From Metallyticus violacea (taxonomy: Eukaryota; Arthropoda; Insecta; Mantodea; Metallyticidae), in assembly GCA_030762175.1 (NCBI GenBank), contig CM060834.1:25990501-26054500 (forward strand): a stretch of 64,000 bases of DNA, in the 5' to 3' direction. The notes beneath the pieces are model-generated. The model was given only the letters and a program-made list of their open reading frames with translations. It did no database searches and was not told the origin of the DNA. Of this stretch, positions 21,515-32,964 are shown in pieces. The position numbers were made by a program, and so were the translations under genes. Within the stretch, counting starts at the first letter, position 1; each line of letters begins with the position of its first letter.

Positions 21515-22520
21515 ATATATCATTGTCATTTTCGGTACCGAGTAGGTGGATCGATGAATATTTGAAGACCTTTTTTTCAAAAATCGCTTCCTTCATGAGT
21601 ACAACGGCAAAAGCTGACATTCCTTTGGAATTCGTTAAAAGAGAAGTCAACTACGTGACAAACGGGTATCTCACAATCGAGATAAGAGAAATTTGTAAAT
21701 AATGCCTTAGTTGAGTTGGTAGAAAGAATTTAAAGTAAAAAGTCCAGAAATAATAGACGCGTAACACAATCCAATTACATATTACTACGAGATATTTAGA
21801 CAGCAAAGCGAAAATAGTTATTCAATAAACATTAACATTCATTAACTTAGTTTATATTGCAGTACAATGTACAAACAATCCTCAAATTAAGCAATATCAA
21901 GTGAGAACCTAAGTTAAATATGTTCTACAACCAGAAAGAAAAGGTAGGAAAACGAGAGCCAAAGCACGATGTCACGTACTTAACCACAGAGCTTGTTTAC
22001 GTTGCAGCGTTCCGATCCACTCGCAAGCGTGGCTGCTCCCAGAGTCGAGTGGCAGACGAGTCACACGCAGGCAAATATTGTTTGCACACATGGATAATGT
22101 TTTCGGTTAGTGTATTCCCACTAAACAGCTTCGACACAGTGGTTGTTTCAGTTCTTGTACTTGTTCCATCAGAAGAGCTTTTGTTTAAATTAAAACTTCC
22201 AAATTAGTGCAAACATAAATCGCCTGATGAATAGGTGAGTAAGAAAGAAATAAAACACAAATTTTAATATTCCAGCATCAGGAATATTAAAATATGAGAA
22301 TAAAGATAAACGACTCTACTTAAACTTAAGATCTGATAACAAAAATTTGTGACTTTTTTATAATATGATAATATTATTTTCCTTTCTTCTGGTATTCCTT
22401 GAAAATGTAGTCTTTTACCTGCTAGCAACAAGAAATCAAGTTATCTTTTTAAAAAATAGTGAGTTAGTGAGTTAAAATGATAAATTAAGAAAGTTTTTAT
22501 TTATTTATTTGGTTGTTATT
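21515..22520. other. no recognisable feature
   Basis: A slightly GC-richer patch at 21940-22160 has a 95-codon frame (21920-22207) without known motifs. The rest is AT-rich. Confidence 0.45.
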
Positions 22521-22526
22521 TTTTTA

Positions 22527-22690
22527 TGGTGAGAAATGTTCCAGGCCTTAGTTCAGAAAACCTCCTTGATATTTGGGAGTTATGAAGACTGAGTAAAAAC
22601 TGGATATAAAAAATCTCAGGGAGGACGGTTCTGATGTGAATAGAACCGTAGACTTTTCTCAAGAGCCCGTGCCATAACGACCACCCTTTT
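22527..22690 (-). mobile_element. SINE-B copy, strongly diverged
   Basis: Minus-strand blocks of SINE-B in order: AAATGTTCCAGGCCTTAG, GAAGACTGAGTAAAAACTGG, GGGAGGACGGTTCTGATG, and a ruined head. Both ends are incomplete. It is followed closely by a SINE-A piece. Confidence 0.65.
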
Positions 22691-22724
22691 TGGTACGAAG
22701 GAAGTTATGATTATTATTGGCTCA

Positions 22725-22925
22725 TTTAAGGACTCTAATTAATATCGCTGGTTGTTAGTGTCCATGCAATTCAGGGCGTGAAACGGCCGACAAATTTTGT
22801 TCAAAGGCCTCTTCTTTCAGACTTTTGCATGCGGTAAATCTACGACATGGGACCCACGGTTTTACTTTCCTTCTAAAGGAAGCCATACTTTGGATTTTTA
22901 CGCCGAAAAAATCCATCAATGGAAT
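22725..22925 (-). mobile_element. SINE-A copy lacking the tRNA-like head
   Basis: Minus-strand SINE-A body: CAATTCAGGGCGTGAAACGG, CCGACAAATTTTGTTCAAAGG, GGGACCCACGGTTTTACTTTCC, AAAAAATCCATCAATGG. The head is missing and the tail is worn. Typical of 5' truncation on retroposition. Confidence 0.85.
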
Positions 22926-22929
22926 TGGC

Positions 22930-24165
22930 CACATTAGAGTGACTTTATTTATTTGCACCTATGAATTCATGTATTAATACATGTCATCGTATAATACAAA
23001 GATTTGGTGAAACTTGTCTGCTTTTAAATTCCACCCTTTCTGGCATCTTAGAAAATTACAGTTTTTCGTTCTCTTTGATAAATAAAATTAATGCCTTCAG
23101 TTCGTTTAAGATGTGTGTGTTTATATTGTACACTTCTTTATCATTTAATCATCTTCAGAGATAATCTTAGGGACTGGATCAGGAAATCGAGCGGGACTGT
23201 CCAAAACTTGTTAGCTGAGCGCAGAGAAATATTGTGTCGTTGCAGAGTCCTGCTGGAAAAAAGTTCTAATGCATTTTTCAAGAAATACACGTTCTAATAA
23301 ATATTAACATCTGTGTGTAGACTGCAATTATGAGCTCCTGCATAAACTTCAATTCTGCGAAAGCAGCACATCAATAGCAGCTCCCATTTCATAAATATTT
23401 GTGACGCAGCTTTAAATGATTCACACGATATAATTATTAGAAACTCTTTAATTAAGCATGACAAGTATTTTAGAAACATCCTGTATAACATATTTAAGAG
23501 AAAAATTAAAACACAAACAAACAAAACCGCCCAATTCAACGTTATCTGAATTTCCAGTTCAAATAATTTTACCAAAGCGGCCGAGTTTCCAAAACGCACC
23601 AACCAGGCTATGTCAGCAGAATGGAGCCGTTTCTGAGGTGAGAGCATTCCAATGGGGAATTCCGCTACTCCTAGTGACTGGGTTGATGAGGATGAGAGAC
23701 TGTCAAAGCGCACAAACAGTTCAACACAGAGTCCACATACATTCCACAAATAACTGCCAAGCTAAAGGTGCATTACCAGCCCTACGTACAAGTAATGACT
23801 GCATTAAATTCTGTTTGGTAATATGTAGACGTAATATAACTTCCGTCAAAATATACGACACATAAGCCTTGATGCAGTGTCCCATTTAATAATTATGAGT
23901 CTCTTTATACCCTATCTTTCCACAGGCATTAACAATAATTCTATTCACAAGAGAAACAAATATGCAAATGACAGCCAAGACCAAGTTCTTAAACTATTTT
24001 AAGTGGGGACCATTTTTTTAGTTAAAAGATTCTACCCTTGGGGTGTTCACATGTAATTTTATTATGTTTTGAGTCAATTGATTTAAAACATCAGTAATTA
24101 AAATTGGCTTAATTTCTGTAAAGAAAACTAACTATAAATAGAATATATTCCCCTTTTTAATAATA
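22930..24165. other. two overlapping long frames, no recognised gene
   Basis: Holds the longest open frame in the window (151 codons, minus, 23294-23749) and an opposed 135-codon frame (plus, 23458-23865). The minus frame has a hydrophobic stretch (LFVCVLIFLLNMLY). Neither shows family motifs, convincing start context or splice sites. I regard both as chance frames in a less AT-rich patch. Confidence 0.45.
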
Positions 24166-24179
24166 GAAAGAGTGAAGGA

Positions 24180-24459
24180 TGAATTCTAAATCCAATTCAC
24201 TTGCCGGCCAAGCACTGGAGTTCTGCACAAAGTCGGCAGAGAGTAGTAGCGTAGTTCATTTGAAACCGAGAGCAAGAAGACTGCATTGCTCTGAATGATG
24301 AAGATGAAAATGGGGGTGAGATGATGATGGAGCAATAGTTGAATGAATGTCAGGGAAAATGCCACCGCGACCGACAGACCCCACTTGCACCCACTCGGAT
24401 TCAACCCGAGTTGCCCTAGTGAGAGTCCAGCAGTCTAACTATTGCCAAGGCGCGGTCCT
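24180..24459 (-). mobile_element. SINE-C copy, full length
   Basis: The minus strand starts with a tRNA-like head: GGACCGCGCCTTGGCAATAG, then B box GGGTTGAATCCGAG. The body holds CCCCATTTTCATCTTCATCA and CAGAACTCCAGTGCTTGG. TAATAGA occurs on both sides (near 24159 and 24461) as a possible short target duplication. The copy at 10085-10375 shares the whole order of blocks. Confidence 0.8.
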
Positions 24460-24464
24460 ATAAT

Positions 24465-26005
24465 AGATATCTATACTATTTTATTGTTATACAGTGCTAT
24501 ATTTAATTTATTTCTCAGAATGCAATTTGTATAATTTATGCCTTGTTAGGTCAAGAAGTAGAAAAATAAATGCATAATATATGCATGCTGCACGGCGTTC
24601 AGCATGTTTTATGGGAGAATTTCGTTTCTTTAAAGTACTCGTATTTACAATGCGTTAAGTAGTTCATCTAAATGTAATATTTCTTTTGTCTGTTAAAATA
24701 AAGCTAACAATTAAATGTAAGGTCAATGTGGGTACTAGAGCAGCTCTCGGAGGTTCTTAGACCTTAGTTTATACAGGAACATGTCTGTAATGATGTTTTT
24801 GTTTACAAATACTATTGAAAAAGGTAATGATATAATTCATAATTACATTAATTGTTTATTATGAAAATATATACGACAATAACAATAAGAAAATAATACA
24901 AGGCATCAATGTTATTCTTTCCTTTTTAATTTTCATCATTTATAACCAATATTCATTGAAAGAATATTGGTTTAAAGCTTTAAAACTGTAATGGTAACTG
25001 AAGAAATTTCATTTTTCATATACCTTGGAGACATTAATTCAATTCAAATATGGCTATTTATATTGCTCACATTTTATCTTTCTAAGCTCGAGAAAGCAGA
25101 GTAGAAGCAGCAGAAATTAATACCAACATAAAAAAACTGTAACATAGAAAGTTCAATGTTCTCAGAAAAAAAATTATTTCACATTGCAGTTGAAATCTCT
25201 GCCTTTCAGTTTCAACTCACAAAGCAGGGGACTTCACAGTAATGTTTCAGATATTATCAGTGCTCTAGATTGGTTTTCTATTGATTTATTCTTCGCGTTA
25301 CTTTTCCACATGCAGGTGGCGGCAATTGACAGAACTATGTAGTTTTCGTTTCTTGAAAGCCGACCAGGGAGCCGGAGTCCTCAGTGAGAGTTCAACTCTA
25401 GGAACGTACGGACGTGTTCTTGTGTGTTTGTGATAGTGTATTAAGTATTCATTAGGGAGCGTAATATAGTGCATTAATTGCGTTAATTTCAGGTATTCTA
25501 TTTCCCAAAGCATTTATTTATGACTTGTGCGTATGTACGGAATAGGTTTGTGAGGTACGGAGATTGTTTTATGAAAGATTCCCTGATATTAAAATTCCTT
25601 CACAAATTGCATGCTGCTACAAATTAATGTCCAAAGAGATTGTGAGGGCAAAAAAGGGTCATTTTGAGAGCTGATTAGTACTAAACCAATGGAATACATA
25701 AGAGAACGACACATGAAAAAAATTAAAATATGTTGCAGTTACTTAAATAAACGTTTGTAATAGCATTCACGGCAATTCCTGGTGTATTGTTTTGTACTAT
25801 TTGAAAGCTAACTCTTTGGAACTTCCTCGAGACACACCTAGAAACTTTATACTGGATGTAAAAAAATATATAAAAATATACAAGTCTCCATGGAGATAGA
25901 TGGGTACCGTTGTTAATGGATATGTTCAGCACGTTCTGTTTACGCGCTAGAGCCTCCGTAAAGGGAGATGATTGTATGAAAACAAACGATTAGATTTATC
26001 ATTAG
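24465..26005. other. no gene recognised; one 11-bp hairpin
   Basis: AT-rich. AACCAATATTC at 24944-24954 and its exact complement at 24962-24972 form a small stem. A GC-richer patch near 25310-25420 (CCGACCAGGGAGCCGGAGTC) has an arthropod initiator-like TCAGT at about 25380 but no coding frame behind it. Confidence 0.4.
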
Positions 26006-26007
26006 AT

Positions 26008-26593
26008 AGATACAGGTTGTTTACCATGGTACTGCTTCTGCACAGCAATCCTTCACTACGTCCCACAGCCAACGGTAGTGTTTACAGTTGACTTTGAAAA
26101 TCCATCGTGCTATATAGTTCCAGCATGATTGCGCTCCAGCACACTTAGATCATGAGGTAAGCGGTCCCTTGAAAGCATCTTTGATAATAGTTGGCTTAAA
26201 CATGGAGGACCACTCGTCCTTTCGTTCACCTGACCTGATACCAATCGATTTCTTTTTCTGGCGGTACATGCAAACCCTGGTGTCCGAGACTCCCGTGGAG
26301 ACGCAACAAGATCTAGTGACACCATTTCAAGTAGCGTCTGGAGTCATCCGATATATGTCGGGAATCTTTTCAAGACTTCGACATGACAAATGTATCGAAG
26401 TTGGTGGCAGGCATATTTAAGAACCTTGTGTGTTTGATTAAATGCTGTTTACTTACAGTATTTCTGGATTTACTTCTTTCCTAGCTTTTAGTGATGCGTT
26501 GTTTCTGAGCATGGGTTTATTAACAACATATGATTACATGGTACGATCTACCTATCACCAAGCCTTATAACATACATTTTACACCCTGTATAG
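26008..26593 (+). mobile_element. DDE transposon relic, C-terminal half
   Basis: The plus strand reads a degraded FQHDxAPAHxxxxV block near 26125, then a long frame 26169-26420. That frame holds FRSPDLIPIDFFFWRYMQTL, VSETPVETQQDLV, GIFSRLRHDKCIEVGGRHI and a stop. This is the second-Asp-to-end part of a DUF4817/DDE_3-type transposase; the usual form is RSPDLTPLDFFLWGY. The left end GATACAGGTTGTTTACCATG (26008) and complemented right end CTATACAGGGTGTAAAATG (26575-26593) are possible inverted ends. The N-terminal half is deleted. Confidence 0.75.
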
Positions 26594-26599
26594 CATCTT

Positions 26600-27950
26600 C
26601 TAGTCTCCTTAATAGCTCTACTATTGTTAATTTTATTCTTGATTAAGTCATCAACTTTAAAATCCAGGCAGCGAAGATAAAATGTTTTACCAGTTGACAT
26701 TTTGACCATGAAAAGAGTTTCTATCAGAAGCCAGAGGCACAGCCTTGAAGTTCCACAGTGCTATACCACCAAATTTTGGTATAGACAATCGGCTGCATTA
26801 GCGCCCCCGGATACGAGTTAAGTGATGTGCGCGCTTCTGCCCCACTTCGGGAACAAGTTCTCCAAAGTGGGACACGCTGCTTTCAGGAGCTTGCACAAAG
26901 TTACAGCTTTTCACAGAAGGCTTTTGTATTCCTAACACCGGCGCAGAATTGTCATCTTTTACCACGAGAAGTCAAAATATGCCTTAGAGATCCAGTGTAG
27001 TGCATGGGAAAGACCATTCTAAAAATCTTAAAAAATAGAACGGGCAAATTATAAAATGTTTCTGATTTACATTCAATTTAAATAAAGCTAATAAATCGCT
27101 GTACGATAAACAACAGTCTTTTTTAAATTATCTATTATTTTTAATGTTGCTATTATTTGAGAGTATTTTATTTTATTAACATAAGTTTAGCAACAACAAG
27201 ATGTGATTTTCGATATTTATTTTTACTGTAGTTATAAATAAATAAAATAACATTCACTTCTGTTTGTACCACTGAGTTTCATTATTTGAAATAAAACATG
27301 GCCATTAATTTTAAAAAAATAATTCTACTCTATATATTAAAGAATTAGCCACAGTGGAATATCTATATTATTTAAATATATCTCTCAGAAATTTTCTAGA
27401 TTTTCATTTAAAAATGTATTTTAAAAATCTTCTTTACGATCATAAAGGTTCCCTTTTTATCTATATTAGAAAAGCAAAGTAATGAATAGTCTCTTGTCCA
27501 AGAACAAAATAGGCATCCAGAAAACGTTAATAGTTCATGAAATTTTTAAAGCATTTTAGATATTCAATTTACTATACAAACGCATCTGAGATTCCAAATT
27601 GAGCACCGTTTTGCAAAACTGAACATTTATAAAAAGAACAATTTTAGGATACACATTTTATTAAATAAATAAAAAATACATGAAATAGACATTTTTATAA
27701 AATAAGAAAAGCATTGGTCATTACTAGATTAAAAAAACACAGTAACTCCCAAATAATACTTTTATGAATGTATTACAAAGAAACATTCTTGAAAGTATGT
27801 GTTTTTTTAAAAAAACTAAACAACTAAGGTGAAGGTGATTTGCTAGAAAATTCAATTTAATTAATAGACGCTCACTAATGAATTCGTTCATTGAGATACT
27901 CGTCTTTTTGTTGTCACTCATTGTTGCTGAAACGTTTAAGAACCTCTACA
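26600..27950. other. no gene; small GC-rich patch with stems
   Basis: 26740-26960 is GC-richer and holds CTATACCA...TGGTATAG (26761-26784) and CCCACTT...AAGTGGG stems, perhaps a worn MITE. From 27000 on the sequence is very AT-rich without motifs. Confidence 0.4.
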
Positions 27951-27984
27951 TGAAAAACGGTTTGGTTTCATCCAGGGAGATGTC

Positions 27985-28258
27985 AAAATTCTTAATATGT
28001 TCGTGAGTTTCACAGAGAAACTTCGTAGCCTTGTGAATAGATTTAGGGAAATGGAATCTGTTCCTGGTAAGAAACGGAAAGAAAAATGAGCGTTATTACA
28101 GAGGAAAAATGCGATGACATCACAGAAAAGTTAGAATGAAGTTCAAAAAATCTCTGAGAAAGCTTGCACAGGAATTAGGAATTTCGCAAACCTGGGTTTG
28201 GAATACCACTAAACTTTTAAAATTAAAACCCTATAAGATAATTCTAGTTCAGGAGTAG
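27985..28258 (+). mobile_element. DDE transposase fragment, N-terminal part
   Basis: Plus-strand blocks: RFREMESVPGKKRKEK, then ITEEKCDDITEKLE, then KKSLRKLAQELGISQTW, then TKLLKLKPYKIILVQE and a stop. This is the helix-turn-helix linker region of a DUF4817/DDE_3-type transposase. A one-base frame change lies between the first two blocks. No catalytic part follows, so it is a truncated relic. Confidence 0.85.
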
Positions 28259-28261
28259 AGC

Positions 28262-29131
28262 TAATTTCTGCAGTTATGTGTTGGATTATATTAATGTTCG
28301 CTCTATTGAATTGCGTTGATTTGTTTGTTTGTTTTAATGGTTTTATTTACATGAGCATATTGCGACACAAAATTAAGTTTACTCAGAGATAGAGAAATGG
28401 CAGTTATATTTTTACATAAAGCGCGTATACCACCTGGTTTAAATCTTACGTATTAATTCCCTCCCCCCTCCCACACTCTCATTTCTAGTTTCATCTGTTT
28501 CCATGCATAACGTTACCTTCAATACTCAATATTTACTTTTATCACTGTCACTTGTCTTCCTGCCATAGAAGGACTCCACGAGTTCGAAATATAGCGATCT
28601 TAAGTGTGACTTTTTCTTAGTGTTTTATCCTTTTCTACTATTATAATTACTGTTAATTTGTTACATTGTTAACACTGTTACTTTATTTTTGTTTTTCTTT
28701 TATATTATAAATATACAATATTTCAAATTATTTTCAGTGTGAAATAATAAATATATAAATTTTCCATTGAATTAGTTTACGAATAGACTCTATATTTCCG
28801 CCTGTTTTGTTTCTACAATATTGTATCCCTTCTTCTGAGAACCAAAGCCATGCAAAGTAATCCATTGGATTTAAATGTTGTGTCTACAATTTTTAGGATT
28901 ATGAAACTGTCTCTGTAGGTCTTAATTCCTGTTGGTAAGAGCATAATTGTAGTGAAATATACTCTGGTAAGGAGTTTGGACGTTCCCTATGTCTTTATTA
29001 TGGATGTTCATTATTGCAGTCTTACCATAAAGTAGTATAATAGTTTTTGTTTCTTTCTGGATCCCATTAATGTTAGGGAGGTCTTACATTGAAGCGATAA
29101 ACCTATTATATTAATAGAAGAAAGCACCATA
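28262..29131. other. no recognisable feature
   Basis: AT-rich, with a pyrimidine stretch CCCTCCCCCCTCCC near 28461. No motif found. Confidence 0.5.
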
Positions 29132-29414
29132 GGTCCTGGCGGTCTAGTAGTAACTATACTTGCTTCGTAAACCCAAGATCGCGAGTTCAATTCCGGCCAC
29201 GGTCGATGGATTATTTCGGGCGTAAAAATCCTAAGTAAGGCTTCCTTCGGAAGGGAAGTAAAGCCGTGGGTTCTGTGTCGTAGATTTACGGTGCATAAAA
29301 GAACCTCAACCTGAAAGAATAGGTCTACGAGCAAAATTTATCCGCCGTTTCACGTTCTGAATTGAATGGGACGCTGATGACCTGAGATGTTAAAAAACGT
29401 GCGCAAATAAACCA
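29132..29414 (+). mobile_element. SINE-A copy, full length
   Basis: Head GGTCCTGGCGGTCTAGTAG, B box GAGTTCAATTCC, body through TGAATTGAATGGGACGCTGA, tail GCGCAAATAAACC. Flanks AAGAAAGCACCA (29118-29129) and AAGAAAGAGCCA (29419-29430) form a 12-bp target duplication with two mismatches. Confidence 0.92.
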
Positions 29415-29799
29415 AGTCAAGAAAGAGCCAGGTCGTTCCAGCGATACATGAATTTTAAGGAACGTTTCAGTATTCTGGAAGATGTAACTTTCATTTTCCA
29501 TTCTTCTTTTTCTCCCTGTGCTATTCATGTAAAATGGTTATATCATATTTTATATGCTCTAATCTTTTCAATTTTGTCTTTTTATGCATTATTTTGAAAT
29601 TTTGTAAGTATGTATATGTTTATTAGTTGCGATTAGGTTTATATCTGGAGGCAGTGAAGAAAAATCAAAATAAAATGATTATTTAAAGGAAAATATTCAA
29701 ACAAGAAACCAATCAACTTAAATAAACCACAATCTAGAATTAAATAAATCAATATAATTTAAATTCACTTCGAATTGTTTTACGTATATTTACATGCCA

Positions 29800-29975
29800 G
29801 TTAATTTAACTGAATACATTTCACCTAACTAAAATATGTCAATGTAGTTAAATATACATTAACCTAGCAAATTATGAACACTAACTATATGCATGTGAAC
29901 TTCATTTTATTCATTTTAACTAAATTAAATACATTTCACGTAACCAAATTCTAGTTAGATTCACATCAACTTACT
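29800..29975 (+). repeat. AT-rich direct repeat, two units
   Basis: TTAACTGAATACATTTCACC...TAACTAAAAT near 29808 recurs as TTAACTAAATTAAATACATTTCACGTAACCAAAT near 29918. Unit about 110 bp, diverged. Confidence 0.5.
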
Positions 29976-30064
29976 TTATCAGTTTGAACAATAATATAAA
30001 CAAGTTAAGCGAAGCTAGTCAATTAAATACAGAGCGATTTATACAGAACAAACACATTTTTTAT

Positions 30065-30873
30065 TTAGTTATTTCAAAATGATTGATGCTAGCCACAACT
30101 CATTATACTTCAAGTGCAGAGTATCTTTGGGAGATTATTAACCACTATAGAAAATGTTGAAAATACCCTTTCTCTCGCATAAGGCATAACACAACACGTC
30201 GTTCATTGTGTAAAATCCTGGCATATTGTCCATCACATGGTTCAGAAATGAAGCAAGGCCCCATTTATTCCATTATGTGAACTTACAGAACTCACGCTAT
30301 GGGGCCGTCCGAAATCCACATATCATTCGTGAAGCATCCAGCTGAAGTAGACTGCAATATCCGCATAGAGATTAGTGGGTCCACTATTTTGATCAGACTG
30401 TGGACACTGCAGAGTACAGCCGGGTTTGCATAGAGTTTGTTGAGCAACTGGACGATGTAGAGCTGGGTCATGGGAATTTTCAACAAGATGGCGCTACATG
30501 ACATACATAAAACCAATCCATTGTGCTAATTGAAAGTTTCTTTGAGGGCCGAATAATCTCCAAGAACCTGTGGCAACCGAGATCTCCTAAAATATCACCA
30601 TAGTTCTTCCTATGGAGTTACTTAAAAAGCAGTTTACACCAAACGCCCCCAGACAATGGACGATTTAAAGCGCAACATTACACAGGAAATAAATGGTACT
30701 GACAACACAATCCTCCAACCAGCGGCCAGTAACATGGAACGACATGTTGAGTTATGCTTTATGCAAGAGGACATTTTCAACATTTTCTATAGAGGTTAAT
30801 AACATCCCAAATTTTCTCTACGTTTGAGGTATAATAACTTGTGGCTAGCATCATTCGTTTTGAAATAACTAAA
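30065..30873 (+). mobile_element. DDE transposon with ~150-bp inverted ends
   Basis: The two ends are near-mirror copies: 30065-30220 against 30728-30873. They share TTAGTTATTTCAAAA, TGATGCTAGCCACAA, TATAGAAAATGTTGAAAAT and a GCATAA-GCATAAC block. Inside, the plus strand encodes the catalytic half of a DUF4817/DDE_3-type transposase. It reads YFDQTVDTAEYSR, then FVEQLDDVELGHG, FQQDGAT-stop-HT (second Asp), SFFEGRIISKNLW, then TMDDLKRNITQEI-like. The tail AASNMERHVEL runs into the right inverted end. The N-terminal half is deleted and stops are present. At about 810 bp it looks like a non-autonomous derivative whose coding tail became part of long inverted ends. Confidence 0.85.
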
Positions 30874-30879
30874 GTGTTG

Positions 30880-32125
30880 GTTCCATAAAAGCACTCTGTA
30901 TAAAAAGGAGTTTTTATATTTGAAGCAATGAACCACAACACAAGATATATCACTAAAAGGTGCCAATAAATATGCTCCCCGTTTAAAAACAGAGTAATAT
31001 ATTATGAGTTTGCAATGTACAAGAAGCAAAAAACGCTCCAGTTTTAATACAAGTGTAAAAAACGTGAGCATTCGAGGCATGCGCAGAGCACTAATGTTTA
31101 ATGCGAGGGCTAGCCTGGGGCTACGATTTCAGTAATTGGCAATCATTTTTTTCATGGCTTAAGGTATTTGCAGTAAATTATGTTGGTAGCCCAGCAAAAT
31201 GCTTATAGAAACACCTGCTAAAGTTTCATCTGCTCTGCACAGAGAATTTAGACATTTCTGGTTGACCCATTTTGGAATTCGCCAAATATATATAAGTCGG
31301 ACACAGGTCACCAGCAGATGCACTTTGCCACATTGAACTTTGCCGGAAGTTTGCAGTAAATCCCAGACGCATTGTATTCGCAATAATACATGAATGCTGG
31401 ATTAATTTTCCAGCGTTCTCTGAGGAGAAATACAGGTCTGTTCCAAAGTTAGATGTTTGGTGCTGTGACCCGGTAAATTCAATATTCTCTGAACCCATCA
31501 TATCTTTATGCCACAAAATTAAGGCAAGCTTTGTGAGGTTCATGTCAAAGGGTTGCAATTCAAATACTAAAGTCTCGTTTATCATAATTGCTCTGCACTA
31601 TTTACAGGTAAAACTAAGTTTGAAGTACAGAATTATCTAGCATATTGTTAATTTTATGTTTGTTAGGTTTGTTCAGTTACTTTCGTATAAACAATATTAT
31701 CAATATACAGGATGGTCCGAAGATCGTATTCAATTAATAACATTTATTTTTGTTGCAGATTAATAAGCAACTGAGCTAACAATTGCAGGATATTTCTTAG
31801 CTGCAAGCATACAGGGATCCAAAATTCTAAAAACTGCGCCAAAATTAATTTTTAAACTTTCTTAAATACATTCTCCCGAAGGTAAACTGTTGATTTGTAA
31901 TTTAATATCTAATTATGGTGAAAATAACTGCTCGAGTTTTAATGTTTTAATTTAAATTCTTACACTAGTAAAAGCAATGCTTATTTTTCAAAATTTAAAA
32001 TACGTTTTTTGATTCCTGGTGAATTTTAATTTCAGAAATCACATTTTTAGAACACATCAACATTAAAAGCAAATAATTTATGTGAAGAAATTGTCTCATT
32101 CAGTTTATAAAGATTTGCAACTGGA
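30880..32125. other. otherwise featureless; lone transposon end
   Basis: Apart from the ORF at 31226-31585, a TACAGGATGGTCCGAAG motif at 31705-31722 resembles the left inverted end of a DDE transposon. I could not find its partner. Confidence 0.4.
31226..31585 (-). CDS. Unidentified 119-codon ORF
   Basis: The minus strand starts MINETLVFELQPFDMNLTKL and continues LILWHKDMMGSENIEFTG to a stop at 31226. The composition is protein-like (Trp, His, Asn, balanced charges) and clearly less AT-biased than its surroundings. I do not recognise the family. No splice sites, promoter or poly(A) signal are evident. It may be a relic of an element or of a processed gene, or chance. Because the frame stays open for 360 bp in AT-rich DNA it deserves a search. 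Confidence 0.25.
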   Translation of the reverse strand: MINETLVFELQPFDMNLTKLALILWHKDMMGSENIEFTGSQHQTSNFGTDLYFSSENAGKLIQHSCIIANTMRLGFTANFRQSSMWQSASAGDLCPTYIYLANSKMGQPEMSKFSVQSR

Positions 32126-32129
32126 AGCA

Positions 32130-32790
32130 GTAATGAATTTACCTCCCGCAGAAAGTGCAAAATGTGGCAAATTGAAAAGAAAAAAAAAATAACGTACATT
32201 GGAATTTTTACGTGATAGTTATACGAGAGGCTTCATGGGTCACGTCGCACTTCCTCAACCAGTACTGCTATATTTTACTAGCTTGTATTGCTTATTCAAG
32301 CACCGAATTGTTTTTAGGCAGTTTCGAATGTTATTAGGCGATCTACACACTTTAAATTTTTACGCGTTAACAATAGACAGTAAAAATTCTTTGAGAGAAC
32401 TTCCTGACGTACTTCGATAAAAATTTGGTAACTCAGAAGTGAACAACTAACATATTAGATTAGTTATGTACTTAAGTGACTAAAGATGGAAATAAGTGAC
32501 GCGATATCTCGAATGGACTGAATGCAAAAATGAGATTAGTGAAACTCATCAAGGCGAATTATCTCAGATTTCTCACTTGCAGCTGGTCCTGATGAAGAAC
32601 TTGTAACAAATTTTTAAGGCTTTCTTGTGGATACAGCATAAATGAATAAACCTTTGGTGAGTATGCCTTAACTAATGCAAAAATTTTGGACCTCTGTCAT
32701 TTCTGCTGCACTTTTCCCAATTGGAATAATGCCAGAAGAAGTTCAAGAGACCAGAAATAAGGACATTAAATTCTTCCGCGAACATCTTAC

Positions 32791-32842
<52 letters not shown>

Positions 32843-32960
32843 ACGGTTTGTTACGAACGAACACATTTTTAAGACGGATGATTTCTGATCAAATCATCGA
32901 ATTCCTTTGAATACCATGAAGAAAGCCTGTAAAACATCTTCCAAATGATGAACCACATCT
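32130..32960 (+). mobile_element. Relic of a transposon-associated ORF, split by poly(A)
   Basis: From 32675 the plus strand reads a frame with SVISAALFPIGIMPEEVQET, then RNKDIKFFREHLTKK, which runs into the A tract at 32792-32839. The same type of frame resumes after it with ERTHF, the IIEF block and NIFQMMN. This resembles a protein common in arthropod repeat sequences with a motif like LPIGQLSEEAQEARNKDxRxFREHHTRK. I do not know its agreed name. Upstream frames at 32130-32660 may be the earlier part but are full of stops. Confidence 0.45.
32792..32839 (+). repeat. Poly(A) tract, 48 bases
   Basis: An uninterrupted run of 48 A within the coding relic, where the intact protein family would read an Arg/Lys-containing stretch. 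It may have expanded from a short AAA run. Confidence 0.95.
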
Positions 32961-32964
32961 TCAT

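Noticed and set aside
23294..23865. Longest opposed open frames (151 codons minus, 135 codons plus)
   Set aside because: They overlap on opposite strands, lack any family motif or clean start and splice context, and one has only a chance-like hydrophobic run.
25310..25420. Core promoter with TCAGT initiator
   Set aside because: A five-base match without TATA box, downstream element or an ORF behind it is expected by chance.
32672..32872. Lys- or Phe-rich frames across the poly(A) tract
   Set aside because: The homopolymer creates open frames on both strands; only the part before it (from 32675) shows family similarity.
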